Position numbers and translations under genes: made by a program. Under the pieces are notes generated by a model. That model saw nothing but the letters and a program-made list of their open reading frames with translations, ran no database searches and was not told where the DNA came from. Positions 1 through 9,289 of a stretch of 64,000 nt of DNA are shown here, one piece after another. This DNA is from Kingdonia uniflora (taxonomy: Eukaryota; Streptophyta; Magnoliopsida; Ranunculales; Circaeasteraceae): assembly GCA_014058105.1 (NCBI GenBank), contig JACGCM010002568.1:930001-994000 (forward strand). The letters are read 5' to 3'. Positions within the stretch are counted from its first letter, which is position 1, and every line of letters starts with the position of its first letter.

Positions 1-14
1 TGGTGTCGTCTGGG
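1..14 (+). other. Primer-binding site of Tat-A
   Basis: The first 12 bases (TGGTGTCGTCTG) are the same as those just inside the 5' LTR of Tat-F (minus strand, 45527-45543), where the adjoining LTR end can be seen. This fixes base 1 as the first base or so after the missing 5' LTR of A. It resembles Tat-type sites beginning TGGCGCCGTC; I do not assign the primer tRNA. Confidence 0.7.
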
Positions 15-59
15 CTATTACCCTCAATATCCACAAATTTACCACACCGAGTATGTCTC

Positions 60-1480
60 CAATAGCCCCTACCCTTCGATCAACCTCAACCATAGTAAAA
101 GCCCCGGCTGACGATTTTGCCGCTCAACTGGCTCTGATGCGCTAATAATTTTCTCAGGCTTAAGAGCGACATACCGGTCAACTTAACCAGGAACTCAAAA
201 ATGAACGTTAATGTCACTTTGAAGAATTAGATAGACATCACCGTGACTTCGACAAGCTCCACAACTAGGCTCGGGGTCTGTAGCAAACACAAACACAAGA
301 CGACCCCGCGCATTCTAGAGTTCCTGGTCCTTCTAGGCACTAAATGTTTTATTAATCCATACCCGAAGGTTCGGCCCACTAAGGCGTCCCAGTTTCAGAA
401 GATTCAAGCAACTCCATACTGCGAACATCCAGGGAGACCTTCCCGAGAAAGGCTAGGTGAACACAGTGCAAAACATACCCCTAGGCTAAAGTTTACCTTG
501 AGCACCTCATTTTCCCTCTTGAGCAGCTTACCTTACACAACAAGAGCACGACCAATAAATTAACGCTGCCATCCGAATCAGTTTGAGGCCAACCCCAAGC
601 TCTTTGAAGAGACTTAACAAGCCATTCATCATAGAGCTTTTAGCCATCAAAGTCCCTTTAAATTTCCATATCCCAAAAATCTGCAAATACCAAAGCACTG
701 CCCCAAAGTCCCGCATCCTCGAGTTCTAGAACTTGCTAAGCCTCTACTCGTCGGGAAATCACATCCTTTGTCGAATGTTCCCCAATATCCTTTTAGATAA
801 CCCAATCAAGTGGTATCATAGCCTACCAAATGGTTATATTCAAAGTTTCGAGGACATGTCTAGTTTGTTCAAATCTCACTTTACATTCAACAAGGATCAG
901 GAAGTAAGAATCGGTACCTTCTTCAACATTCGAAAGACACAAGCTTTACCAAACAATTCTTAGATGAATTCTACAGAATCGAGAACCTCGATTGCGCAAA
1001 TGCAGTCTTAGCATACATCAATGCTCTCCCTATCCACAGCCGAGTCAAGGAGTACATCATCCTCCAGAAACCCAAAATACTCGAAGAGATGCTGCTTAAA
1101 GTCAATGGCTACATCGCCCTCGAACCTATCCATGAAAACAATCGACAAGGACAAACTGAGATCAACAATCAACAAAAGCCTTAACAGTCGAATACAACCA
1201 TGGGCGCTCCCGTTTACAATGAGAATGATAACCATAGATACAGCAGTCATGATGATCAATCAGATAAGCCATAAAGAAAATGCCTGATGTCAGTCCTACC
1301 TAAACTCAATGTGTACATAGGTGTTATCTAACCCCTCATCCAAGTTGACTCAAATGGTAAACACCATATCCAATCGAAGTTAGAAAAGGCGAACCATATT
1401 GTCAGACCAAAAATGCAACTGCCATCAAATAGACAATTGTTACGCTTGCAGCGGTCACTTGAAATGATAATCAAAGAAAG
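60..1480 (+). pseudogene. Tat-A gag remnant
   Basis: Decayed capsid/nucleocapsid gene. The first 500 bases match, through many stops and shifts, the glutamine/arginine-rich N-terminal part of the gag genes of D and F. The capsid core is clearest at 733-1180: the reading with DNPIKWYHSLPNG and FNKDQEVRIGTFFN parallels DNPLRWYRNLPNG and FNKDREVRVDALFN in the gag of F. This is the Retrotrans_gag type of domain, which assembles the particle. A trace of the Cys/His knuckle is near 1386-1440, out of frame. No intact reading frame spans the region. Confidence 0.75.
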
Positions 1481-1729
1481 ACAATTGCACCAGTATATTG
1501 CCTACATCCCAAGATATCTTGATGGGTCATATCTCAAAATCTAGGCAGCCCTCAACAATGGAAGAAAGGAAGTGCAAATCTTCCAAGCCAACATGACCGA
1601 AGTTAATAACATCGACAGCGGTCATAATCGAAGCAATTGGAAAAGAGTAGAAGATTATTCTAAACTTACCTACCAACAAAAATTATCAGTCATATTACCT
1701 TAAACTAGCCAGTGTCCCCGACTCAAAGG

Positions 1730-2070
1730 CATATCCTTTATTGACTACGACGTCTCTCATGTCAAATTTCTATACTCAGATCTATTAGTCTCATGATAAA
1801 GGTTGAACACATCATCATCCACATGATGCTTATCGATACTAGAAATACGTCTGATATCCTTTTTCTCCTGACAGTCAGGACAATACGAATGATAGAGTGT
1901 ATAGCTCCAAAAAATGTTGAGCTCAAGGGTTTAAATGGTTCTACAAAAGTTGCAATGGGGCAAATAAGCTCACCGATTGTAGTAGAACTAATGGTGCTAC
2001 AGACCAACTTTTTGGTAACCAAAAAGAAATCATAATACCTCAGTATCTTGGGTCAGGACTGGTTGTATTC
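1730..2070 (+). pseudogene. Tat-A aspartic protease, N-terminal part
   Basis: Retropepsin-like protease that would process the polyprotein. The reading GISFIDYD...IKVEHIIIHMMLIDT parallels the D and F proteases. The active-site motif, DTGSGA in F, is here Asp-Thr-Arg (1835-1843), so the catalytic glycine is replaced and the enzyme would be inactive. The reading stops at 2070 where a solo LTR is inserted; the rest of the domain (SMKVISSTYYKV) resumes at 2771, matching YTMRAIPSTYHQT of D. Confidence 0.75.
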
Positions 2071-2770
2071 TGTAGTGGCCTAACTTCTTGGGATAGGAAG
2101 TTGACTCTTACACTATGAATTTTATCCACTACCAGGGGACTTAAGCATATAATCAATACTAATCTACAGACAATATACTTGTGTGGAGGCCTAGAATGGG
2201 TCACTCCACGACCTCTGATGAGAATTTTTAAGAGTAATCTTATAAATATCGAATAGTCGAAGTATCAAGCAGAGGGTGATTACATGGTATTCGAAGGTAA
2301 ACTTGTGAGGTCTGTCGGGAGAGATTTTCTGATCTCTTCATAGTTCCTCCTCCCTCCTATTTATAGAACATAGGATGGACTGAGTCACCATAGGAGGTCA
2401 AGTTACATCTGTATCCTCCGGGGACAACTGACTTGTACCTAGAGTCGGTTCTGACGCTGCAATTTGTCGAGTCAGACACTGTAGCTATTGGTTCTGACAC
2501 TGTAGTTGTTGGATCTGGTACCACAGTTGTTGAGCGGCGTGCTTCACTATTCTGTCTTGTGAGCTGGCTGCTTGACATGTTACCCTTCGACCATGTACAC
2601 TTATGGTTGAAGTACTTTTGGTTTGACATTTCCATCGAGTGTCCGAATAGTCTCAAAAGATTTTGTGGGCTTGATTATTGATTTACTAGGCTTCGAGTCA
2701 TCAGATAGGCTTTGATGTAACCTTCGAGTGTTCGACCAGTGTTAGAAGGCTGCGAGTAGGGTACTATACA
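2071..2770 (-). repeat. Solo Tat LTR (I), inserted in the protease of A
   Basis: A 700-bp LTR in minus orientation with no internal region. On the plus strand it begins TGTAGTGGCCTAAC and ends GCGAGTAGGGTACTATACA, the same terminal design as the paired LTRs of B and F. It also has the promoter equivalent (TATTTATAGAACATAGGA near 2358-2375; a TATA box on the minus strand) and the TTCGA-rich 3' part. The protease reading of A breaks at 2070 and resumes at 2771. A clean 5-bp target duplication is not evident (TATTC left, AATCC or ATCCA right). A solo LTR is normally left when the two LTRs of an element recombine. Confidence 0.85.
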
Positions 2771-3760
2771 ATCCATGAAGGTAATATCCTCAACCTACTA
2801 CAAAGTATTGTGCCTTACTACCCCTAGTGGAACCTGGCACATAAAAGAGTCTCAACAACTAACAATATCATGCGAGTAACCTGACCTAAAAGTTATTTAA
2901 ACCATAGCAATCACAACAACTTCTTCCTACCAAACTCTCGGCTGTCCCAACTGAAACATTAACCATCGAGCCCACAGAATATATTGAACCCGACGGCCCC
3001 ATACGAGGAATGTTCAATGGGTGTTCCTTGATTGATGAAGAAAAACAACAAATGAAATTTTTCCTTTGAGCTAATAGAGACTTCTTCACCTGGACATTCC
3101 ACGAGATGCTAGGAGTCGATCCTACCCTCGCCTATCACCGACTCGACCTATCACCCAATTACATAGCAGTCAAACAAAAGAGATAAACCTTAGCCCTAAG
3201 GATTTAGGACGCGGTTAATCTTGAAGTCGATAAAATTCTAGCCGTAGGTTTCATCTTTGAGGTTAAGTATGCAGATTAGATCTTGAACATCGTGGTGGTT
3301 ACCAAAAAGAATAGAAAAATACGAGTGAGTGCCGACTTTACCGACCTCGACAAACATACCCCGAAGGATAGTTTCTCAATCAGCACAGTGCTCCTCGACA
3401 TAACAGCAAGGCACGAACGTCTCTCTATGATGTATGTCACTTCTAATTACAATCAAGTACTACTCCTGCCTGAACATCAAAGCAAAACTTCATTCATTAC
3501 TGAGCAAGGCCTATATTACTTCAATGACATGCCCTTCAGGCTTAAAAATACAGGTGCGACCTACCAACAATTGGTTACAAGCATGTTGAAGCTACTCTTA
3601 GAAAAGCTAGTCGAAGTATATATTGATGTTAAACCCACAAGACCTGCCCAAAATCTTTTCTATCCTTCTGTCATACAAAATGAAGTTAAACCCTGACAAG
3701 TGTCAGTTCGGTGTTTTATCCGGTAAATTTCTTGGCTGCCTCATCAACAAAAGAGATGAA
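2771..3760 (+). pseudogene. Tat-A protease end, linker and reverse transcriptase
   Basis: Continues the pol of A after the solo LTR. The protease end runs to about 2860. A linker with IPRDARSRSY-like readings parallels FQEMPGVDPS in D. The reverse transcriptase is best read at 3283-3640, with NIVVVTKKNRKIRVSADFTD, DLDKHTPKDSF and GATYQQLVT. The YIDD catalytic box near 3617-3630 reads YID followed by a frame break, so the second aspartate is lost. The ending LSGKFLGCLINKR at 3715-3755 matches the palm/thumb end of D. Several shifts and stops separate these blocks. Confidence 0.8.
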
Positions 3761-4525
3761 AGATGTACAAAACTTTGACCTCGGCTAAAACCAAATATTC
3801 AAACCTTGAAAAGCTTCTACTTAGCCACGTCTACACATTGAAAAAGCTTAAGCCATATTTCCAATTACATCGCATAAAGGTGATCACGAGTTACCCCCTT
3901 CGAGAAGTACTTGTCAAAAAAAAATCTAGACGTGTTCTGCAATGGTATGTTTACCTCAGGGAATATGACATTACTTTCGAGAAGAAGATATCCGAAAAGG
4001 GTCAAGCAGTCACCAACTTTCTAACAGACTTCCCTGTCGACGAGACTGATTAGGAAGAGCACGAAGATAAAATCTTAAAAGATCAAACTGAACCATCCGA
4101 CCCATGGAATCTTAACTCATGCTAAAGACAATTTACCGATAATTCAGCTGGCCCAAATGGTTCAGGCATAGGCATCGTGTTTGTCACTCCTTCGAATGAT
4201 CGACTGGATAAAGCTATCAAACTAAACTTCGAATGTACCAACAACGAAGCTAAGTATGAAGTTTTAATTCATGGTTTGGACATGACCCTCGTGTTGGGCA
4301 TGCTCAAGTTGGTTGCTTTTACTGACTCATAACTTGTTCAAAGATATTACTTCGGTGAAAACCAAGTGAATGGTCATATAAAGGAATAAACAGAACTCGT
4401 CCACTAGCGCATGGGTCGCTTCCCCCAATATTTGTTGATTACACATTACCCTCAAGGAAAAAATAGACGCGTCGATATGCTTGCCTAGATTGCTACAATG
4501 TTAGGCTAATCCGAAACTGAAAAGC
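3755..4525 (+). pseudogene. Tat-A RNase H region (first RNase H end plus second RNase H)
   Basis: From 3763 the reading MYKTLTSAKTKYSNLEKLLL matches KPLTPAETRYTKLERLLL of D, the end of the first RNase H. About 400 bases present in D (roughly 12540-12930) are missing, so this is an internal deletion. The second RNase H follows at about 4126-4520 with FTDNSAGPNGSGIGIVFVTP, NNEAKYEVLIHGLD and FTDS: Asp, Glu and Asp of an RNase H fold can be placed. A second, FTDGS-type RNase H after the degenerate one is a known mark of the Tat lineage. Stops interrupt both. Confidence 0.8.
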
Positions 4526-4559
4526 TCGAGATCAAAGTTCTCAAACGCCCCAAGTATAG

Positions 4560-5268
4560 ACAAGATGGGAATCAATACCATCAATACTAGAGGTAAGAGT
4601 ATCGATCTCGAAGACTGGCGCACCCCATTCCTGGCATATTTTAACAACAACATCCTCCCATCCAACCTAAAGGCAAATCGATCATTACTGTAGAATTGTT
4701 GAAGGTACTCAATCTTTTAAGGAAAACTATACAAAAGGACCCCAAATAGGGTACACCTCTAATGTATATCATAACAAGAAGATGTAACCATCATTAAGGA
4801 GTTACATGCAGGTAACTGGGGCTCACATATTGCAGGACGATCTATGGTGTTACGAGTAATTACCTAAGGACTATTATGGTCTAATATGAAAAATAAGCCA
4901 AAGGCTACGCAAAATATTACGATAAGTATCAGCGATACGGACATGACATCAAGAGCCCTCCACAAGATCTCTACTGTATCCAAATTTTCTAGCCATTTAA
5001 ATGATGGGTCCTCAACCTGGTGGGCCCTTTCCTAAATACTTCGGGTAAGAGAGAGCATATCCCAGACTATTTTACAAAATAGATCGAAACAGTACCGTTA
5101 TGTAAAACAAGAGATTAAGAAGTAATATAGTTCATGTAGGAGAACATAATTATATAATTCGGATGCCCTTACATGATCTGATGTGATAACAGATAATAGT
5201 TTAGTGGAAACAAGGTCAGAAAAATCTTAAAGAAGTACAACATCATCCTTTCTACTTCTACACCTTAC
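4560..5268 (+). pseudogene. Tat-A integrase, N-terminal and catalytic part (split by Tat-B)
   Basis: DDE integrase remnant. The H2C2 N-terminal domain is visible around 4815-4945, but the position equal to KHCDKCQRH in D reads KYYDKYQRY here (4912-4938): the zinc-binding His and both Cys have become Tyr. The catalytic core is weakly readable (ITDNS near 5190; KILKKYNIILSTSTPY at 5220-5268). It is cut at 5268 by insertion of Tat-B and continues at 55711 with YYPQDNG. Many stops are present. Confidence 0.75.
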
Positions 5269-5990
5269 TGTAGGGCGTGATTTCGTAGAGGGGAGATCAC
5301 ACTCTTACACGATGAGCGTTAGCTTCGTCTAGAGGTTTTAACAAATATATATGACAGAAATAAGAAGTATCACTGTGCTAACATACTTGCATGGAGTCCA
5401 TGAATTGGTATGCTCCACGAGCTCTAGCGAGGATTTGAATGGAAGATTCTATATATGGATTAGGCTACAGTTAGAATCAAGTAGGGCTCGAAGGTGCTCG
5501 AAGGTTGTTAATATTGAAGGGAGTTTGGGATGAGTTTTTTCTAACCCTTCATGATGTTTCTCCTCTCATATTTATAGGATATAGGAAAGGATGAGTCATC
5601 ATGCGAGGTAATATTATATGTATACCCTTTCGGATAGTTGTCCTGTACATGAGGTCAATTCTGATACTGTAGCTATCTGGCGGCTTGTTTTACTATATTT
5701 TCTGGTGAGCTGGCTGCCAGGTCTATCTACCTTCAACCATGCACTGATATGGTAACAAGTCCCTTTGAAGCTTGTGCTGGGTTCTGATGCTGACTGGCTA
5801 TCTTTAGCTTTGACTATAGTGGTAAGCTTTGATGCGGCCTTCGAGTATTCGGTTGGTCTTGGAAGGCTTCGTGTAAATTATATGCCTTTAGCTTTTTTTA
5901 ACAGTTCCTTAGGCTTCAAATCTCTGGTAGGCTTCGATGTAGCCTTCTAGTATTCGACCAATCTTGGAAGGCTAGGAGTATGCAACTACA
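5269..5990 (-). repeat. 3' LTR of Tat-B
   Basis: A 722-bp LTR whose plus-strand ends are TGTAGGGCGTGATTTCG and GGAGTATGCAACTACA. Its partner at 54988-55710 matches along the whole length, with scattered substitutions. The promoter of the minus-strand transcript is visible as a TATAAATA box (reverse complement at 5569-5576). The right edge is followed directly by the polypurine tract of B. Confidence 0.9.
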
Positions 5991-6005
5991 TTCGCTCCCT
6001 CTTAG
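5991..6005 (-). other. Polypurine tract of Tat-B
   Basis: On the minus strand this reads CTAAGAGGGAGCGAA immediately before the 3' LTR. The same 15-base pattern lies beside the 3' LTRs of D (20568-20582), F (34919-34933) and A (60911-60925). The polypurine tract primes plus-strand DNA synthesis during reverse transcription. Confidence 0.8.
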
Positions 6006-6160
6006 CTGGTGCCTCAAAAATTATTGTAAACAACGCGTGTTGAGCAAAACTTTTAGGCGTGGGAAGTTATAAGGTTGACGGGTGTAAATGTGGCTAGTTC
6101 CAAGAGCATTAATGGTGATGATACTGATTAAGGGGCTGATTAATGCTCCCTTAAACGGGG

Positions 6161-6169
6161 TATAAATAG
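6161..6169 (+). promoter_or_regulatory. TATA box of the antisense aORF1 of Tat-B
   Basis: TATAAATAG in a GGGG-TATAAATAG-GG setting, 87 bases upstream of the ATG at 6248, on the strand opposite to B's pol. Equivalent boxes lie at nearly the same distance in F, D (twice) and A. The recurrence in four diverged copies is the evidence; no transcript is available. Confidence 0.6.
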
Positions 6170-6247
6170 GGTTAGAGGGGACAATCCAATGTTAAACCTG
6201 CTCATCTTTTTCATTTAGTAATCTGATCCATTATCTCCTAATCCACC

Positions 6248-6606
6248 ATGAAAACTCGCTATCAACAGAAAATGGAGGAGAAGGAGGCACGTGCAGGAAA
6301 AAAATACTAGAAGTTAAAGCGGATGTACTTTGGACGTGGCGACCTGGGGGCCCCTCAACCCGACCTGGTGAACTTGTACCGGGAGGAGTTGATAGGGAGA
6401 AAAAAGGAGGAGGCCAAAGGGTTCACATTTTGGTGGACCATATGCCAGCAGCAGCAGCGGAGTACGATAGAGCGCTCCTATGCAATATAATCGCTGGCGG
6501 AGAGGCTGATGGTGGCCGAGGATGGCGGAAAGAAGTGTCTGTGGTACTGGAAGAACTGCCCTGTGTGCATGAAGGAGGGTCTTCTGATATTGTGGGTGAG
6601 GTTTGT
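6248..6606 (+). pseudogene. aORF1 of Tat-B (antisense small ORF next to the 3' LTR)
   Basis: The start MKTRYQQKM is shared with A (MKTRSQ) and resembles MDTTPNTRYQKRM of F. Then come a basic helix-like stretch, a KLKRMYFGRGDLG block (FFGDKELDW in D), PDLVNL and an FTFWW block. It is an acidic/basic helical protein of about 115 residues in the best copy; no known domain is recognised. A stop interrupts it near residue 21, and other stops follow. It lies on the strand opposite to pol, 258 bases inside the 3' LTR, with its own TATA box. A possible splice donor (GAG-GTTTGT) is at about 6599. Confidence 0.65.
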
Positions 6607-7481
6607 ATTTGTTTCTATTTTTTTCTTGCCTTTTTTGTGAAATGAAACAAAGTATTACTGATCGAAGTGTTAAAATGTAGAGTAAAGGATATTGTTGGTA
6701 GATAATTAGGTTGATGATAATATAGGCGCAGTTGAAATTTGACATAGGAAAGAATGAAACTAATGGCCGATATGAAACATTTGAAAAGTCTCGAAGAAAT
6801 GATATTGGTTGAAGGTCTGGTAGGAGGGATTAAAATTGATCTAAGGTCAAAGGTTAAAAAATGGTCTAGGATACGGGTGAGGTCTATTATAAAAAATAGC
6901 TCGAGGGATGAGAGGATGTGGCATTTCGACTGCAAGGGTCTGACAGTCGTAATGGCAGAGCTGTCAGAGGGGATACCGTACATTAAGTAGTATATCGGTG
7001 TAGGCAATAATTATGATATCTTGGTTATGGGGAAGAGGTGGAAGCCACGTGGCAGTTAGGTGAGGTTGTTGTAGAAGGATATGATAGGATGTCAGAGGCC
7101 TGTTGTCGAAGGGGAAGAGAACTTAAAGGTGTTTGGTAGAGTACAAACGTGGACCATCGTGGTATTCAGAAGGACAGGAGGGTTCGAGAAAACTGGGGAT
7201 TTTCATAGCCAGTAAAGGCGTAGTGTTTACACATTTGTATTAGTAGGGGTAGTTTTGTAAAAAAAATTACTCGATAGCTAAAATTATGGACGAAAGGGGG
7301 AGAGGTAGTGGGGATAGTGGTCATGATTACAGTTTGTAAAATTGAGGTGGTTTAGTGGGCTGTATTTAAACGGGGAAAGAGAGATACAGAGAAAGAGAGA
7401 GAGAAAGAGAAAGAGACCGACGTTATTTCCAATCAAACAGAGAGATGCAAACAGACAAGAGAAAATACCTTTGTTGCTAAG
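6607..7481 (+). other. Non-coding stretch of Tat-B leading to aORF2, with second TATA box and GA-rich leader
   Basis: No convincing gene. Near 7362-7370 a TATTTAAA box is followed by a GA-rich run (7374-7418). The same order occurs upstream of aORF2 in A (minus, 59179-59234) and, less purine-rich, in F (36288-36310) and D (minus, about 18240-18272). I read it as promoter and 5' leader of aORF2. The stretch ends at the target duplication CTAAG (7477-7481) of Athila-C, which cut the leader rather than the coding part. Confidence 0.5.
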
Positions 7482-8522
7482 CGATAAGCGTGCAATTATG
7501 ACATTTCAAATATACCCGAACAAATATTTTAGTCGTCCATTATATTTAATTTTCGGTACTTATGTACGTTTGTTTGATTGCAGCTATTAGAGATGGATAT
7601 TTGAAGCCAAGCTCTTAAAGTCAAGTAAAAGTGTCTCCAGCAGTTCATAGCACAAAAAGTCAAAGACACAATTTATTTGTTCTCAAGATTGAAGAAATAT
7701 ATACACAAATATTTTAAGAGAATAAGATCAAAGAATATATTGCATCCAAGATCCTTGAAGATATTTCATATTTAAGATATATGCAAGAGTTTCCATGAAG
7801 AAATATCTCTACATCACTTAAGGGAATTATATGCAAGAATCTTAGGTGATTGGTTGTAAAATTAGAATATATTATTGAGAAAATGTTATTTACAATTTAA
7901 TGTATAATTTCGAAATTTGGGTTCCTTCTCCTATAAAAGGAACCCTCCCCCATCGTAATTGGGCATCTCATATTAGAGCAAGTTTAGAAGAAATAAAGTC
8001 ATAAGTTTTATTTAATTGTCTCTTCTTCTCTTTTACTTTAATTTTTGTTAATGTCTTCTTTAATTGTTAATGCGATGAAGTCCGAGATGAGCGACTAATC
8101 TCCTAGCTAAGGCTAGGATGAGGCCTCTTCTTGGATGAGCAATAGTTGATATTAATTTAGTTCTAATTAGGTTATAATTAGTTTTCTCTTAGTACTTTAT
8201 GATTTATAAATTAATGCATCATATCGAAGGCTTGATCATAACTTCGGCTTGGTGTACGATATCTTTGGATGCAAACAAGTGCTACTTACTGTAGACTTGA
8301 TTTAGAGTTCTAAACAAGAGAAAATACTAGATAACTCACTCAAGCCTATCCATGGTTGAGTTGATAATTCTCTAAAATACTCTTCGCCATCACTTAAAAG
8401 CATAACCACAAAATGCTTGACCATAGATTTAGTAGTTTATTTTAAAACATCATATGTGTCTTAACATGAACATATGATGGGTGGAGATATTAGGATCTAG
8501 TTATATATCGATTAGTGCTTTG
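7482..8522 (+). repeat. 5' LTR of Athila-C, first part
   Basis: Begins CGATAAGCGTGC (TGATGAGCGC in the 3' LTR, so the terminal T is mutated) and aligns with 31911 onward. It contains a TATA box (TATAAAAGG, 7932-7940) in a CTCCTATAAAAGGAACCC setting and a CCTAGC-TAAG-GCTAGG palindrome at 8102-8117 that is largely kept in the other copies. It is interrupted by Tat-D after CTTTG (8518-8522); the 3' LTR at 32930-32955 shows the uninterrupted sequence. Confidence 0.9.
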
Positions 8523-9231
8523 TGTAGTAGCTTACTCGCAACCTTCTAGCTCCAGTCGAATTCTCGAAGCCTACATGAATACCTCGAAGCCCAATCAATC
8601 CGTAAACAAGCCCTCCAAGACTACACGAACTTCGACTATGAATAAGCCTCAAAGGCGAAGGTAGATCCGTCAGCACACAAGCTCCACATTAGTATCAGAA
8701 GTACTTCGACCATAGCAGACCAGCCAGCTCACCAGACAAGAATGGCGGTATTATTGGTTCTGGCAACTGCAGCGATAGAACTAACAACGGCTACAGTATC
8801 AGAGCACAGTGCCAGGCCCAACATTTACGGCGTCAACACCAACTCTGGGATACCCGCCTGATACCCGGAGGATACCCGGAAGGATAGACTTGTACTTTGA
8901 CCTCCCATGGTGACTCAGCCCTTCCTATGTTCTATAAATAGGATAGAGGGGAAACCAAGGAGAGGTTACAAAATCTCTCCCCGGAACCCTTACAGTTTAG
9001 CTTCGATCACTTTGTAAATTACCCAGTACTCAAAACTTCGACTACTCGACAGTTATATCAATTCCCTTAAAAATCCTCATCAGAGGTCATGAAGTATCCC
9101 ATTCTAGGCCTCTATGCAAGTATGTTGTCAGTAGATTATTCATATTATTGATTATATGCTTAAACCCTTTGATAGAAGATAAATCTCGTGGTGTAGCCAA
9201 CTTCCCCTCCTTACAAAGCTAGGCCCCTGAA
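8523..9231 (+). repeat. 5' LTR of Tat-D
   Basis: Starts TGTAGTAGCTTACTCGCAACC directly after CTTTG and ends AGGCCCCTGAA; 709 bp. The promoter is seen as TATAAATA (8933-8940). Rich in TTCGA/TCGAA motifs like the LTRs of B and F. Contains a short direct repeat of GATACCCGG(A) at about 8855-8881. Partner at 20583-21303. Confidence 0.92.
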
Positions 9232-9250
9232 TTTTACGTCGTCCATGCTT
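9232..9250 (+). other. Primer-binding-site region of Tat-D (degenerate)
   Basis: TTTTACGTCGTCCATG follows the LTR directly. It aligns with TTTGGCGCCGTCTGTAC in B and TTGGTGTCGTCTGTG in F, with several substitutions, so it marks the start of the internal region but is decayed. Confidence 0.55.
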
Positions 9251-9289
9251 TCCCACCCTATCAGTCTCCCCCTTCCTTGTACTTTCCTT

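Larger units (their letters stand above)
1..5268 (+). mobile_element. Tat-A, left part: internal region of an old Tat-lineage Ty3/gypsy element
   Basis: The outermost element of the stack. It begins at base 1 with a primer-binding-site-like sequence, so its 5' LTR lies just outside the window. Degenerate gag, protease, reverse transcriptase, two RNase H domains and the first part of integrase follow on the plus strand. At 5268 the integrase reading is cut by Tat-B and resumes at 55711, after the duplicated target (CTTAC at 5264-5268, TTTAC at 55711-55715). Similarity to the better preserved D and F elements in this window identifies each domain. All genes are dead: frequent stops, frameshifts, a solo LTR in protease and a deletion between reverse transcriptase and RNase H. 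This is the oldest-looking copy apart from fragment G. Confidence 0.85.

Noticed and set aside
6314..7007. Minus-strand frames in Tat-B between aORF1 and the Athila insertion
   Set aside because: Shadow of aORF1 and of AT-rich non-coding DNA; no homologous frame in D, F or A.
8102..8117. CCTAGC-TAAG-GCTAGG palindrome in the Athila LTR as a transcription terminator or transposon end
   Set aside because: It is part of every Athila LTR copy here (8102, about 32530, 53496) and lies in the transcribed R/U5 part; too short to assign a role.
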